From positions 26,307,027 to 26,371,026 of the forward strand of contig JAYGXS010000004.1 in assembly GCA_036362985.1 (NCBI GenBank): a DNA stretch of 64,000 nt, given 5' to 3'. This DNA comes from Ligula intestinalis. Taxonomy: Eukaryota > Platyhelminthes > Cestoda > Diphyllobothriidea > Diphyllobothriidae. A program made the translations under genes and the position numbers. The first letter of the stretch is position 1. Each line of letters opens with the position of its first letter. The notes under the pieces are model-generated. The model was not told where the DNA came from, ran no database searches, and saw nothing but the letters and a program-made list of their open reading frames with translations. This document shows, in pieces, positions 35,325 through 46,755 of this stretch.

Positions 35325-36200
35325 CTTCTTCAATAGAAGAGTTTTTACTACAGAACACCGTAACTAAGCCTACCAACAAAGGTGCAAACTTATAAAGCTG
35401 GATCACTTGTGGCTTCTAAGATTACAGAAGGGTCAATTGTTACTGGTTAAACTTTTGAATGTTCAAACCTTTAATCCCTTCAGTACCATAAGGCAGCTCG
35501 AGCACTCTCGAAACGCCAGTCATCGAGACGTATTTATATTTCTTCCTATGGCATGCGCAGTTAAGTACCAGCAATTCTTGTCAGTAAACGCCATATCAAT
35601 CTGGAATAAGCTGCCCAAAAGTATTAAAACCCATTTAAGCTACCCTATGTTTAAGAGAGCTATTACTAGTTTTCTACATTCAGGACAACTTTCACGAATT
35701 TTGGGTGCTGACACGGTGGAATCTCTCTTTCACTCTGATGGCGTTCGTCGACTTTGAACCCTGCCAGGCCTCATGCTGTAGATAATGCTGCTGAATCTGC
35801 AGCCCGCAATCTGCTAATCCTTCAACCGACAACGCGCAACGTTTGTCGACAAACATTGACGGAAGACTGAGAACACTGTGTTCTTGTGCCAACCCTCCCC
35901 GTCCCGAACTAATGTCCCTAAACGATATGCAACTTTTCTCATTCTGATGTGTCAACTCAGTTTACAACTGTACGCATATCGCGTTTGTATCATACCATTG
36001 AAGTCAGGTTTTTTCACTTGAAAAAAACTCCCTATCTCGCACAGTAACGACAAAACACAAAATTGAATCGAATCCAATACTGGCTGCAAAAGAGGGAGAT
36101 TGTTTTAGAATTTTTCGTACCTTCGAGGTTTTGGAAGGCACCCAAGAAGTGCTTTACCAACGCCTTAAAATTGCCTGCAAACTGGCACCATAAACATATT
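35325..36200 (+). mobile_element. CR1-like LINE, third family, 5'-truncated
   Basis: This is the last part of an RT ORF: RLQKGQLLLVKLLNVQTFNP, then HRDVFIFLPMACAVKY, VNAISIWNKLPKSIKTHL, FKRAITSFLHSGQLSRILGA. The open frame is 35,407-35,757. The same family is at 58,400-60,098 (+) and at 63,780-64,000 (-). The 3' end is near CTGGCACCATAAACAT. It starts about 15 bp from the 5' end of the oppositely oriented LINE, so the two are head to head. Confidence 0.8.
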
Positions 36201-36519
36201 TATATTTCTGAGCTTACTGCTTAGGTTTTATTGGTAGAATCAGCCTGACCCGTCCGAGTTCATCACACCGTATGCCACCAATCTTTAGCGAACTGAGATA
36301 GTCAATGAGCAAACACAATTGACCATAACCCAAAGAACGGCAAAAAGAGGTGATTAGTGAACAAATCCCAACGATTCTACCCCATGGAAGAACGAAGCTT
36401 CGTAAAGCTACGAATTTGAGGGTTATTTAGTACGAATAGCTGGCTAGTCGACTAGTCTTGGATTAAAATATACTGAAAAGTCTTTTGGCAGGGCAGCTAG
36501 TCGGATTTGCGTCGATCAG

Positions 36520-36735
36520 AAACGATGAACTGAAATGACTGCGGCGTCCAAGTTATTCTGTCACTTGGCAACCCTACAAGCCGTTACTCTACAAGCGCAC
36601 CGTTATAGCTTCAAGCGCATTGGATTGTTTTTATCGAGTATAGAAAGGTGCTTAGGGTTGACTCCATTCTCTACCCACCGCCAGCAACAGACCACCGCCT
36701 AGCTGGGTGGTCGCCTAAGGTGGGATGTGCGCACT
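36520..36735 (-). repeat. SINE-like retroposon, copy 2
   Basis: The minus strand matches copy 1 at 3,925-4,120 in order. Shared blocks are TAGGCGACCACC, GTTGCTGGCGGTGGG, GTCAACCCT, GCGCTTGAAGCTAT and ATAACTTGGAC. The 3' tail of the family was not found below 36,520, so this copy is truncated or diverged. Confidence 0.6.
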
Positions 36736-37119
36736 GCTAAAAAGGAAAAAAAGTCGAGGCTGGGTATTTTAGGATAGTTAATGCAAATGGCGAGAAAAGG
36801 AAGAAGGGAGAGAGAGAGAGAGAGAAGAAAGTTAGGCGACAGAAAACAAGAACAGGGACACAGCTACCACCAGCTTTAACAAAAGCGAAGTTATGCACGC
36901 ACACGAAACCGACGGGTAGAAACTGACTGCAGCACGACAGCCCCCATCCCAAAGGACATGAGGATCCTCCAGGAACTTTTCAGAGCTAATGGCCATGCAG
37001 TAGTGTTCATTGGGCCAAATTTGATGCCACCGAAAACGCGGACCGTCGAGAGTGGCCCACCAAAACCGTGGCTGGACCTCTCGCACTCACAGGCCTACCT
37101 CCACAATTTGGTGGGAGAA

Positions 37120-37560
37120 ATCAGGCATTGACTGCCGACCTGACTGTAGTCGCAGGATGTGCAACTACGTTGGAGAAATCGGCCGACAGCTACAAACCCA
37201 AATGCAAGAGGATCAGCTGGCTATAAGAATGTTGGAACCAAATTCGGATGTAACAATGCATACTGCACAGACGCAGCAGGTCTTCAACTTTGTTGCCCTT
37301 GAAGTTGTGGGCCGAGGCGACGATCACACATCGAGACAGAGTAAAGAAGCCTGGATGTCGGGCGAATGTTTAGTAAGCCGCCACTTAAACTTCCTATCAG
37401 GGGACCGTCACGGCGTGGAAAATTGAGGGCCTTCAACTATCTCAACGGCGAAATTTTATTAAACAGAACCAAGCCGGGATGAGACATGGGATCATGCGAC
37501 ACAACAGATGGCAAACGCAAATGGGGACGAGACCAAACTAAAGATAGGACGAAAGACGGA
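37120..37560 (+). mobile_element. Penelope-like element GIY-YIG fragment
   Basis: The plus-strand frame reads MCNYVGEIGRQLQTQMQEDQ, LAIRMLEPNSDV, then EVVGRGDDHTSRQSKEAWMS. This is the GIY-YIG core through its C-terminal helix, with the catalytic region partly altered (YVGEIGR). The open frame runs 37,052-37,426, followed by the 3' region. It belongs to a third PLE subfamily in this window by its core sequence. Confidence 0.75.
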
Positions 37561-37700
37561 GCCAACGGGGGGGGGGTTGGTCGACAGCGGAGACGCAAGC
37601 CACACACGGCGGTTCAACCGGAATACGCACACGAAGAGGGACATATAACGAGAACCGTGAATTCTTTTTCTGAAATTAGCCAGACAAATCCACTACCGTA

Positions 37701-39410
37701 AACGTCAGACATTCAACAAAATTCGCTCGTTGGGCGGCATTCTTTATTTTTATCCTGTTCATACTGCTTGCAATTCAAAATGGGTAACTATTCCTACACT
37801 ATACACGTTGTTCCTCCTTTTTATCATCAGGTAAATAATTTAATGCTGAAAATTATCCGTCCGCTGGGCAAGTGCCATCTTATGCAGGCCTCTTTATACT
37901 CGTGCAAACTCTAACATAAAAAACAGAAGTCACGTGACAATCTTTTTGAATCATTTCATATTTATTTGCTGCAGATCGCAGGACTGAATTAAAAACGTCA
38001 AGGTTCAAACCACCGCCAACACAGCTCACTACATCTGAAATAGGATACAACCCGTTTGTGGCCCGCGAAGAACTGTTAACTGGTACGTTAAGAAACTGTG
38101 AAAACCATTATTTCGATTATATAATAGACTCAGGTAGCCACCTCGTTCACTGGAGAAGTATTCATCCGCCCCCATGAAGAGATTGGGTCGAACTGTCCTG
38201 ATTCACTGGCACAGATCATAATGTGCAAAGAAGTAAACTACACGGCATAAGCAGGGCCTACTGGATCACACATTACTACAGACCAGTGTTTGAGCCTGCA
38301 TAAGGTAGAACTGGTCGTTATTTGGAAGGCTCGTAGCCACCCGGAATCCGAGTTATTGCGTTCTCTCATACATTCACACCAGTGTGATATTAAAGTCACT
38401 CTTACTGCACAACGGATGGTCTGGGTGCGGCAGACTGAGATGTTTCACTAAGTTTCTTCAGTCACTGCAGCCACACCAAATCCTAGCAGATTTGTATGTC
38501 TTATCACAGTTTGCGGAGAGCTAGCGCAACAGATGCAAGGCAAGTCAGCTTTTCTGAAGAATGCCGCAAAGGCTTAATAAACGGCACAATTGTGATTTCA
38601 TTTACTATTACTACTGAAAAGATTTTAAGTAGGTGTGCCGACATTCTAAAATACCAAAATTCACTACAAGGTATCCCGCTGGCCATAACCAAGACGAGCA
38701 TTGAGCAGAGCGGGCATCACTGACCGGGTATCTTTCATGTGCAATAGGCAAAAGGCTTATGTTGACTTTTCATTTGCCGTCCGTATGTGCCGCGATGCCC
38801 AAAATGATAGCCAGTTATTAGCGGCTCGTGATTTTGATGGGTCGTTTGCCACTCGCACGGCACATGCATTCACGAAAGTGGATATTTGTCATTCTGTGGG
38901 GGCCTTCATTTTTCAGCGTCCGTCTAAAACCAGAATAAGGCGGTGTAATAAATAGCTTTTATTATTGAGCGTTCATTTTCGTACAAAATATAAAAAGAAA
39001 AAAACAGGTCAGACACCATCTGGAATGCGGTATAAATTGGCATAACAATAAATGCAGGTCGGAGCAGCGAATGGGCGAAGTGATCGTCGCAGAGCAGAGG
39101 TGGCGTTTTATGATTCTGTGGATTCTAAAAGGCCAGAGAGAAGTTAAATCAGTACGATGAAAGGATATTTTATGATTCAGAGCGCTACTATGGGCCCACT
39201 ACAATAGTGCAAAATGATCTGCTCAGGAGAAACACAAATGAATTATGGGAGAAACTTAAAGTTCCCGATTTCCGGTTCAGTTTGCATCACTGGTCCTACA
39301 AGAGCTAAAAAGATTACCTTCATGAAGCAGACCCCAACCTTTAGGCTGTGGTCGACCCACACAAACCACTCTGTCATTAAAAAGTCGAACGGTGCAAATA
39401 AGGGTGAATA
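37701..39410. other. No recognised gene
   Basis: Two adjacent plus-strand frames (38,496-38,723 and 38,701-38,955) read without known motifs. They could be remnants of one ORF with a stop between them. No family is assigned. Confidence 0.3.
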
Positions 39411-39414
39411 TACA

Positions 39415-39974
39415 CAGGGTGTCCACAAAGTCTGGGTACATAGGAATGTTAATATTTTATTTATTGTTTTTGTTGGGACGGCAGAGTCCCATGATAAGTT
39501 AACAACGCTTAGACTCTCAGCGCAGCTGCAGCGCAAAGTCCCACGCCATGGCTTGACAACGCGTCAATAATTATCGATTTTCCGTCCTATCTGATTGGAC
39601 CGTGAATACTGACGCTTCCTTGCTATGCGCACTGAATAAATAACCTGGAGCCTTTTTCTGTAACTGACTTGCACTCTTGCATTCTGACTTGCTGACTCGC
39701 CCTGCTTGCTCTCACGTGCCCTGTTTCTCAATACACGCTGTTCGAGTGACCGGACTTGAGAGAACGCATCATCAGTCAGTGTGCTGAAATCGACGGCAAT
39801 GTACAGCTATTCAATCGAGTTCACCAGAATTTAGCAAGGTGCATAAAATAATGCATTGCAAATAATGATAATAATATTAAAAATATAATTTCTTAACAGT
39901 ATAATTCAATAAAATTGTTTTGTTCTAAAGGTATGTATTTATCCCCTATGTACCCAGACTTCGTGGACACCCTG
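39415..39974. mobile_element. MITE with 30-bp inverted repeats
   Basis: The ends are CAGGGTGTCCACAAAGTC and the inverse complement at 39,945-39,974, differing by one base over 30 bp. The element is flanked by TACA on both sides (39,411-39,414 and 39,975-39,978). CAGGGTGTCC ends are common in Tc1/mariner-type elements, whose target is TA; a 4-bp TACA duplication would be unusual. No transposase is encoded, so it is non-autonomous. Confidence 0.8.
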
Positions 39975-39982
39975 TACATTGA

Positions 39983-40456
39983 CATTTGCGGTGACGGGAA
40001 TAGGAAATAATGAAATCCCAGCTGTTTTGAACTAAATTAAAATATGTGCTATCGAGAAGGCCCTTATGTGAGATTATATACTTTGTTGTGCTGTCTAAAT
40101 ACAAGCCAGTTTCATTCGCCTTGAATTCTTATTCCTACAAGTTGAACCCCGGGAAATTCCCCAACTGGACTGCATCGCTCACTTTATCTCAGGCGTCTGC
40201 CACATCAATGGGTCACGTAATTAGGCAGCTAGCGCACTGCTCATTTGCAACTCACTCCCGGGATCAACCTCTTTGAGATGGCTGCCGCGCAAGGCTTTTT
40301 GGTTGTGGTAGACCAACTCAACGACATTGTCAACAACAAGTCAAGCAGAACTCTCCTCTCCGCGGTGCATATGTGAGTGAATATATACTGAAATTTGCAT
40401 TGACGAGAATAAGAAACAATGAAATACCAGCTGTTTGAAATAAGGCAAAATATGTC
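39983..40456. repeat. Pair of ~66-bp direct repeats
   Basis: The block at 39,983-40,049 recurs at 40,392-40,456 in the same orientation. Shared words are AATGAAAT, CCAGCTGTTT and AAAATATGT. The intervening 340 bp include a short minus-strand open stretch (VDNVVELVYHNQKAL) of unknown meaning. Confidence 0.6.
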
Positions 40457-40591
40457 CTCTCCAGAAATGAAAAAAAAAACAGAGCACAGTACCATAAGTC
40501 TAATAAGGCTTTCAGAAAATAGAATAAAACTTACGCAGGTGAATTAACTCAAAAAGTACAAAAGTAGGACACATTGGTAACAAAAGCATAC

Positions 40592-40678
40592 CCTTGTGAA
40601 TATTATCGATGTGACTCCTCAAGCTTCCCCTTCTAGCGAAGGCTTTGCTGCAAAACTCGCAAGCGTAGGGGCGCAGGG
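40592..40678 (-). CDS. C2H2 zinc-finger exon 7 of the finger array
   Basis: An 87-nt exon, phase 1 at both ends, encoding one classical C2H2 finger: LRPYACEFCSKAFARRGSLR, then SHIDNIHK. The Cys pair (CEFC) and His pair (H-x4-H) are complete, so zinc binding is expected. The acceptor is TTATTTCAG. The donor is GTATGC, differing from the GTGCGT used by the other fingers. It is the most 3' finger recognised. The next exon of the gene was not found, so the C-terminus is unknown. DNA binding is the usual role of such fingers; the target is unknown. Confidence 0.8.
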
Positions 40679-40948
40679 CTGAAATAACAAAAACGGTCTT
40701 CCATTACATGTTACCTGTAATACTCTGAACATGCACTTATGAATTAGCATGTAAACTGCATCCGTTAAGGAAGAAGAACCCGTGATTCTGGTCCTCGAAA
40801 AACACAAGTTCCAAGAGATGGCAAGTGGTTATATAGAGACACAGACGGAGACCATAACAAAAAGAGAGATGGGAAAGCTGACCTACTTTTTCAGTTGTTT
40901 AGATAAAGATGTATAAGGCATAGTCTTAATTACACGTTTAACAATTTT

Positions 40949-41008
40949 CGGGGTCCATCCAATAAAATCACAAGGAAAGTTCCTTAGGATTTTATTGGAT
41001 GGACCCCG
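40949..41008. repeat. 60-bp near-perfect palindrome
   Basis: A 21-bp perfect arm (40,949-40,969) is repeated inverted at 40,988-41,008. The 18-bp centre itself contains AAGGAA-AG-TTCCTT. The whole folds as one hairpin with a 2-nt loop and a single dinucleotide mismatch. It lies in the intron between zinc-finger exons 6 and 7. It could be a cruciform-forming site, a tiny foldback or a copying artefact. Confidence 0.9.
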
Positions 41009-41660
41009 GAACTCTGTGTAGTCCCGTTTCGCCCATGGACCCCCAAATCCGACTTCATCGGCGGTATCGCATCGGCACGCGGAACTTCCTAAAACAGTGC
41101 CTGAGGCTCAGAGGTAAGATGGCCACATCCCCCTCCACTGCCCACACTCACATCCTCACAACATGGGCATATACGGCCAAATGCGCTGAGTGAATCGCCG
41201 AAGAGTTGACCACATCACTACTCTTTTCCTCATCAGCATCGCTACATGCCATTTTCTGTCTAGCCTAGGGGTACTGTGGCAAACCACAATTAGCATTACT
41301 GCGCTGACTCATTGTGCCTTCACCTTGCGTGGTCGCACGTGAAACTCCTCCACATGCACACTCTTGGCCGACCCGCTGCAGAACCGCACGTACTCGTGTG
41401 TGTCACACGTACTCTTCTTCGATTCGCCGTGAAAGTCCTCCATGCTCCTGTTTGCCTCAGGCTCAGCCGCAGCCTCGCTAGTCCTGAACTACCCTCTCAA
41501 GTACTCGAGGCCAATCAGAGTGCACCAAAGTCACCGAAAACCTCAATCGTGCGAACGCGGCGGCCAAAATAAACAGCCAGACAACCCTCTGGTGTAAAAG
41601 TCGCGGTGAAAATTAAGGACAAATTAGTACCAAAGTTGAGTGGAAAGAAAAGGGACGCAC

Positions 41661-41747
41661 CTTTGTGAATGGCGTCAACGTGGCACTTCAGGTGTTTCTT
41701 CTCTGTAAAAGCTTTGCCACAAACCTCACACACAAAGTTTCGTAGTT
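41661..41747 (-). CDS. C2H2 zinc-finger exon 6
   Basis: An 87-nt phase 1-1 exon encoding LRNFVCEVCGKAFTEKKHLK, then CHVDAIHK, one complete C2H2 finger. The acceptor is ATGTTGCAG, the donor GTGCGT. Its flanks resemble those of exon 2 (AAAGTCGCGGT downstream of the donor) and exons 2 and 4 (TTGAAAGACT-like block upstream of the acceptor). This indicates descent by duplication. Confidence 0.9.
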
Positions 41748-41749
41748 CT

Positions 41750-42869
41750 GCAACATAAATCAAAAGAGGAATCAACTGTTGAAAGACTGAGACTGCTTGT
41801 AGACTGCGTCGGCATCTTCGCTAAGTACAGAAGCGTGTACAGTTAGTAATCGAAACATGATTCTGGCATGATTAATATCTGTAAGAAGTCGTTCAGCTCT
41901 TGTTTTTGAGCGCACCGGACAGAACATGGCCAATTCAGACGGGAGGCTATAAATACACACAACTTTTCAATGAGAAGGACTTGCTCTCTTTTGAATAGAG
42001 TTTTCTTTAGAGCCATAACAGTACTCTCGTATTGGTCTCAAGGACAACAGTCGGTTAAACAAATGGTTGATGGTAATTAAAAGTGCTTGACGCGAATCAT
42101 ATTAACAGTATGGCTGGACACGGCGGACTCCGTGAACATACTAAAACATGTTGAAAAATCTATTACAGCGGCGGTTAGAGACTGTGTATGATCTCTGATG
42201 GTTCGCAATTCTGCGGCGCTTTATTCTTTCAATAGGCGAATACATCGGCTGATAAAAGTACACGGTTTCGATAAGGATTTAGTCGAATACGTTTGCAAAG
42301 GATTCGATTTGCCTGCATACTGCTGCCTAGGGCGATTATGATGAGTCTTATTGTTGTCTCTTTCGTTAGGAGTTAGAAGTTGAAATTCGAGGGGATACGT
42401 TTTATGCGACCGTTTCTAATTCAGCGAATATTCGCATGTTACAGTTGAATAGTAAGGTTGGTAAAGGTTTTCAGTTATTCACCTTTACGTCGATACATCG
42501 ACCTAGAGAACGAAGTATTCAGTTATGTAGAGAGATTATATGGTTCACTGTATATCTGGCCACACACACTTTCCGCAATTTAAAATAATAATATTAATAT
42601 AAAGCTATTAGTAGTACGTTCACATGAAACTTGTGATTTTAAATCAGGGGCATAAAAGCATTGTCAACCTGAAGGATCGAGAAAAATTTGAAATAATAGA
42701 TATTAACGTTTTATTTATTGATGAGCAAATGGTAGGTTTGCAGCAATAGGGCTATCATGCCAGTTAGTTAACACAGCCAATACCGCAAAAAAGCCTCGCA
42801 GTTCTTGGGTCAAGCGACCTAGGACACACTGTCGAGCAAAAATTGTAACCGGACTGAGTCATTGCCGGA
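41750..42869. other. Intron sequence, nothing recognised
   Basis: Part of the ~4.9-kb intron between finger exons 5 and 6. AT-rich, with no recognised element until the PLE fragment at 42,870. Confidence 0.4.
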
Positions 42870-43335
42870 CGAAATCATGGTCTTTTTCGACTTGACGTCT
42901 TTATCCCCATCCATCACGCCCCCAGGTTTTCACAAGGCGTCTTGAGGGGGCAAATGAAAGACTCGCAGTTCATGCGAAATAAGGCTGTTCCGATTTCACG
43001 AAACGATCTACTTCCACCCTAAGGACAAAACTTATAAGCAGATCAAGGGAACTAAAGTGATCTCCCCGATCTCTAGTTTAGTGAAATAATTAACCTTAAA
43101 ACAGTTGGGAAAAACGGTCTTCGTCCTACAGGAGCTGATAATTTGGCATCATTGTGTTGCTTTCGTCAAGAGACATAATTTCCGGAATCTGTCCAACTCA
43201 ATCCTTTCAAATATGCGATTCAAGAGCAAAGAAGAGAAGGAACAGCAGCTGGCCTTATTGAGGTGCGGCGCGTCAGACGAAGTTTTCGGTTCAGAAGACG
43301 AAGATGCGATCACTGGAACAAGAGTTTTACCAAAT
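42870..43335 (+). mobile_element. Penelope-like reverse transcriptase fragment
   Basis: This is the only recognised piece of a PLE RT palm in the window. It shows DEIMVFFDLTSL (motif A region), then in other frames TRRLEGANERLAV and YKQIKGTK-ISPISSL (a degraded G-T-P-M-G-S-P-I-S box). Then comes AFVKRHNFRNLSNSIL and SKEEKEQQLALL. The catalytic YVDD is destroyed. Frameshifts and stops interrupt it. It ends where the RTE element begins. Confidence 0.65.
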
Positions 43336-45140
43336 CATACGCCAGGTTAGTGGTAAGCCGCCGACACTCTGTGATTCTGTTCGCGATATGAATGGAGGAT
43401 TTATTGCCGACAACTCGGCCAAGGTCGATCGCTGGCGAGAACACTTCGAGCACGTACTTACCTTTGACGAACAACCCATCACACCCTCCCTCTCCTCCAC
43501 AGCGGAGTTTCAATCCTCTCCTGCCTACGCAATGTCGTGTGACCTCCCTTCCGAAGACGAAGTTACCGATGCAATGCAGAGGCTACGCAACAACAAGGCA
43601 AGCGGAGAGAACGGTATTCCTGCAGAAATCTACAAGTCCTATGTCGACACCCTGGCTCCTCAGCTCCATGAGGTGATTGTACAGGCGTGGCGAGAAGAGA
43701 CCGTTCCCGATGACTGGGGCTCAAGTATCCTTGTACCTGTCCACAAGAAGGGAGATAAGACAAGACGCGAGAACTACCGTGGCAAGTCTTATCGATGTTG
43801 CTGCAAAGATCTTCGCTGTTGTTCTTTTCAGGCGCTTCCAGTCTGTACGTGACTCCAGGACACGACCCAACCAAGCCGGATTCTGAGCTGGGCATGGATG
43901 TGCGGATCAAATATTCACACTGAGGCACACTCTAGAATTCCGCCATAGCTACCAGCAACCGACGGACGTTTACTTCGTCGACTTTGCCGCCGCATTCGAT
44001 TCCATCCATCGTGAGTCCCTGTGGCGAATAATGGAACTGGATGGAATGCCAACCAGACTCATTGCGATGATTAAGGCCTACTATCGGTCTACCACCGCAC
44101 GAGTCCTGGTCCACAACAATCTCTCTCAGTCGTTCGATATCCGGTCTGGTGTCCGACAGGGCTGTGTCCTTTCGCCCATTCTGTTTAACTACGTCATTGA
44201 CTGGATTCTCGGCAAAGCTCTACATGAAGAGGATGGTGGTGAACTTGCACCCCGACGCCAACTTACTGATCTTGACTACGCCGATGATATTGCGCTGTTA
44301 GCCTCAAACCTTGATGGTCTACAGTCAGTATTGTCGCAGTTAAATGAGATCGCTATGTCGGTAGGCATGTCCATAAATTTCGAACAGACGAAGTTGTTCT
44401 CGAGCTGCATCCCTGACCAGGAAAAGGTACCCCTGGGGGATTAATGGCCATCAACTTGAAAACGTAGACAGCTTTAAATACCTCGGGGCGAGGCTGCTAC
44501 CGAATGGGCAGAGCAAGGACGACATTGTCTCCCGTATCGATGCTGCTCGCTGGGTTTTCTCAATCCTTCGAAAGCGCCTATGGATCCGACGTGACATCTC
44601 CATCGCCACGAAGATTCGTGTATACCGTGTATCCATCCAGTCAGTCCTCTATGGCTGTGAATGCTGGGCTGTGCGCGCTGAAGATGAGCGAAGACTGGAG
44701 GTCTTTGACCACCAGTGCCTGAGGACGATCCTGCGAGTACAGTATAGCGACTTCATCTCAAATGAGACAGTCCGCATCTGCTGCGATCGTATCACGAGGA
44801 TATCCCAGGCCATTCAAGAAAGGCGACAGAGGTGGTTTGGAAACGTTCTTCGTCGTCCGCCCCACGAGCTTACCTATGTTGCCCTCGACCCGGCACCGCA
44901 GCCCACCTGGAAACGTCGAAGAGGAGGTCAACTGAAGACCTGGCTAGACACCATCCGTCAAGACATGGAAGCAGTCCTTTGACCTTCTATCTTCGGTCTC
45001 CTTCGCTGGAGAAGAGACTGGGTGGAGCTTTCGAGATCCGCTGCCGCCAATCGCCACGCATGGAGAGGTACCGTTCGTGGCATCATTGAGGCCGGCTGGA
45101 TCAGGCATGATCACAGCCGTAACAAGTACAAGTACAAGTA
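43336..45140 (+). mobile_element. RTE-type LINE, 5'-truncated
   Basis: The RT ORF is spread over three frames. Motifs: QVSGKPPTLCDSVRDMNG, WREHFEHVLTFDEQP, RLRNNKASGENGIPAEIYKS, YFVDFAAAFDSIHRESLWRI, SGVRQGCVLSPILFNYVIDW, the catalytic YADD (LDYADDIALLA), NGHQLENVDSFKYLGARLL, and the RTE-typical C-terminus RWFGNVLRRPPHELTYV with WLDTIRQDMEA. It ends in the tandem ACAAGTACAAGTACAAG at 45,122-45,139, a short 3' repeat tail as in RTE elements. Frame changes lie near 43,795, 44,440 and 44,680, and a TGA at 43,886. The catalytic box is intact. Confidence 0.9.
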
Positions 45141-45235
45141 GAGTTTTATTTGCCTGACGTTTCGGATTCCGTCGGGAATCCTTAGTCATAGGTAATCGTA
45201 AACAGGTCTGAGACATGCGGAGATAAGGGGTGATA
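45141..45235 (-). mobile_element. PLE-type 3' terminal block
   Basis: The minus-strand sequence contains ACGGAATCCGAAACGTCAG, the closing signature seen at the ends of other PLE-related copies in this window. It starts immediately after the RTE tail. Only the terminal block is recognised. Confidence 0.4.
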
Positions 45236-45699
45236 CATGCACAGATTGCACGGTATTTATAGTTTTCGGTGCGAAATTAAACGAACGATTTACAGGAAGT
45301 CGAAGAACACCAATTAGTTTCACCGTTTCTAGAGTACTCATCCCGAGTCATCCCGAGCAACGCTTTAACTGAATCCAGATTCAGCGCAGCAACCCCAAAG
45401 AAAAAGGGTTTGAGGTATGATATTTCTGTAACCGATAAATGCGGAACACCTGTCCTTAGGCGATGCTAACGTGTTCACCTCCCGGAGGCCACACACGGAA
45501 AACAGCACCTATTGTATGTCATACACTGGCATTAATCGATGATCTTGTTAAGGCGACCAAACGCATTGCGGGGGACTATGCGCTAGATTTGCACATTCGA
45601 TCAAAGATATCATTCAAGCAAGACCATGAAAACCAAGGATAGATTAAATTCCAGTGAACAATCTACTGAATAGTATAATAAATATAGCTTAAACTGCAT
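45236..45699. other. Intron sequence, nothing recognised
   Basis: No recognised element. Confidence 0.4.
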
Positions 45700-46204
45700 T
45701 TGTAATTCTATAGGCCTTCAGTTCAAAAAGTTTTGCCCAGCGGAGACGCGCTGCAGAGTCCTCAGCTGACATTCTAACCAATTAGCCAACCTAATCATCC
45801 AACAGTTCCGAAATTGTATTGATGGTCGCGAATTCGTCAGACTTATGGATAAGAAACCTCTTGTTTTTTGCTCTAAAGGCTGCTACCAACAGGAACTTGC
45901 CTCGCAAGATTTGTCGTCCAGACGCCATGTCACAGTTTTCAGACGAAAGCCAACATTTTGGGAACGTAACTCAACAGTATCCGTTTCCTGGATTTTCACA
46001 TCCTCAGCTACTTATTGGCTTTTAGAATTGCCGTTACGTGTTACAAAAGACTGGTTTCACGTACTTCAGCCTAGGGCTGGCTTTGTCAAACAGGTTGCTA
46101 TTGAACGGCGCAATAACCTCCGTGAGGCAGTAGTGGAAGCGAATTCACAGCCAAGAGATCAACTACATTATCTTTGGTCCCATGCAAAAACTTATTTGGA
46201 TTGA
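45700..46204 (+). mobile_element. Ty3/gypsy RNase H relic, cassette of finger 5
   Basis: The plus-strand translation gives FCPAETR, CIDGREFVRLMDKKPLVFCS, and in the next frame FALKAATNRNLPRKI with MSQFSD. This order is that of the Ty3/gypsy RNase H region just after the RT. Frameshifts interrupt it. Homologous, equally decayed pieces lie at 48,480-49,145 and 50,070-50,560, each beside a zinc-finger exon. No LTRs were seen. Confidence 0.65.
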
Positions 46205-46668
46205 TGAAAAATTAAGTGAGAACAAGGGGTTTCTGCTATTTTGTCTTGCTTCAAACAAGGGGTTTCAACGGCACTCTCATATCGCGACTTGCTAAAACAA
46301 CATGTAGAGGATGAACTTGTCTACGTTCCCCCAAGCGGTACTATTCACCTTCCAACGGAAGGAAATATTACTTAGTATCAGCTTGAGGGGAGGACACTCT
46401 CTCCTACATCGGGCTATTTCCAGAAGCTGCCCAGCACGAACCACAAGACGGAAATGATAAAGGGAAACCATAGTGGCATATATGCCTACATCGATCTGTC
46501 AGAGGACCCACTCGTCCGTCTACATTGCCATTGGAGCTCTCTCTCGAGCCTCCACCGCAAGGCGGCTAGGATATAGGCAGAAGGACATTACCAGCGGAGA
46601 AATGGGAAACTATAGCAAAATTCAAAGCAAAACATGGAACGACACATCTGCAGGTGAAACTAACGCAC

Positions 46669-46755
46669 TTTTGTGGACGGCATCAATGTGGTGATTCATG
46701 GCTACCTTCTGTGCAAAGCTTTTCCCACATATCTCACACAGAAAGGGTCGCAGTT
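46669..46755 (-). CDS. C2H2 zinc-finger exon 5
   Basis: An 87-nt phase 1-1 exon encoding LRPFLCEICGKSFAQKVAMN, then HHIDAVHK. The finger is complete. The acceptor is TTCTTGTAG. The donor is GTGCGT, but the last exon base is A where the other six fingers have G, which weakens the donor and changes the split codon. It is separated from finger 6 by the PLE/RTE insertions. Confidence 0.85.

Noticed and set aside
38496..38955. Two adjacent plus-strand frames as one gene
   Set aside because: No motif, no splice signals and a stop between them; kept only as an unassigned stretch.
40226..40330. Minus-strand stretch VDNVVELVYHNQKALRG ending in a stop, as a last exon of the zinc-finger gene
   Set aside because: An in-frame stop lies immediately upstream, no good acceptor fits the phase, and no family match is recognised.
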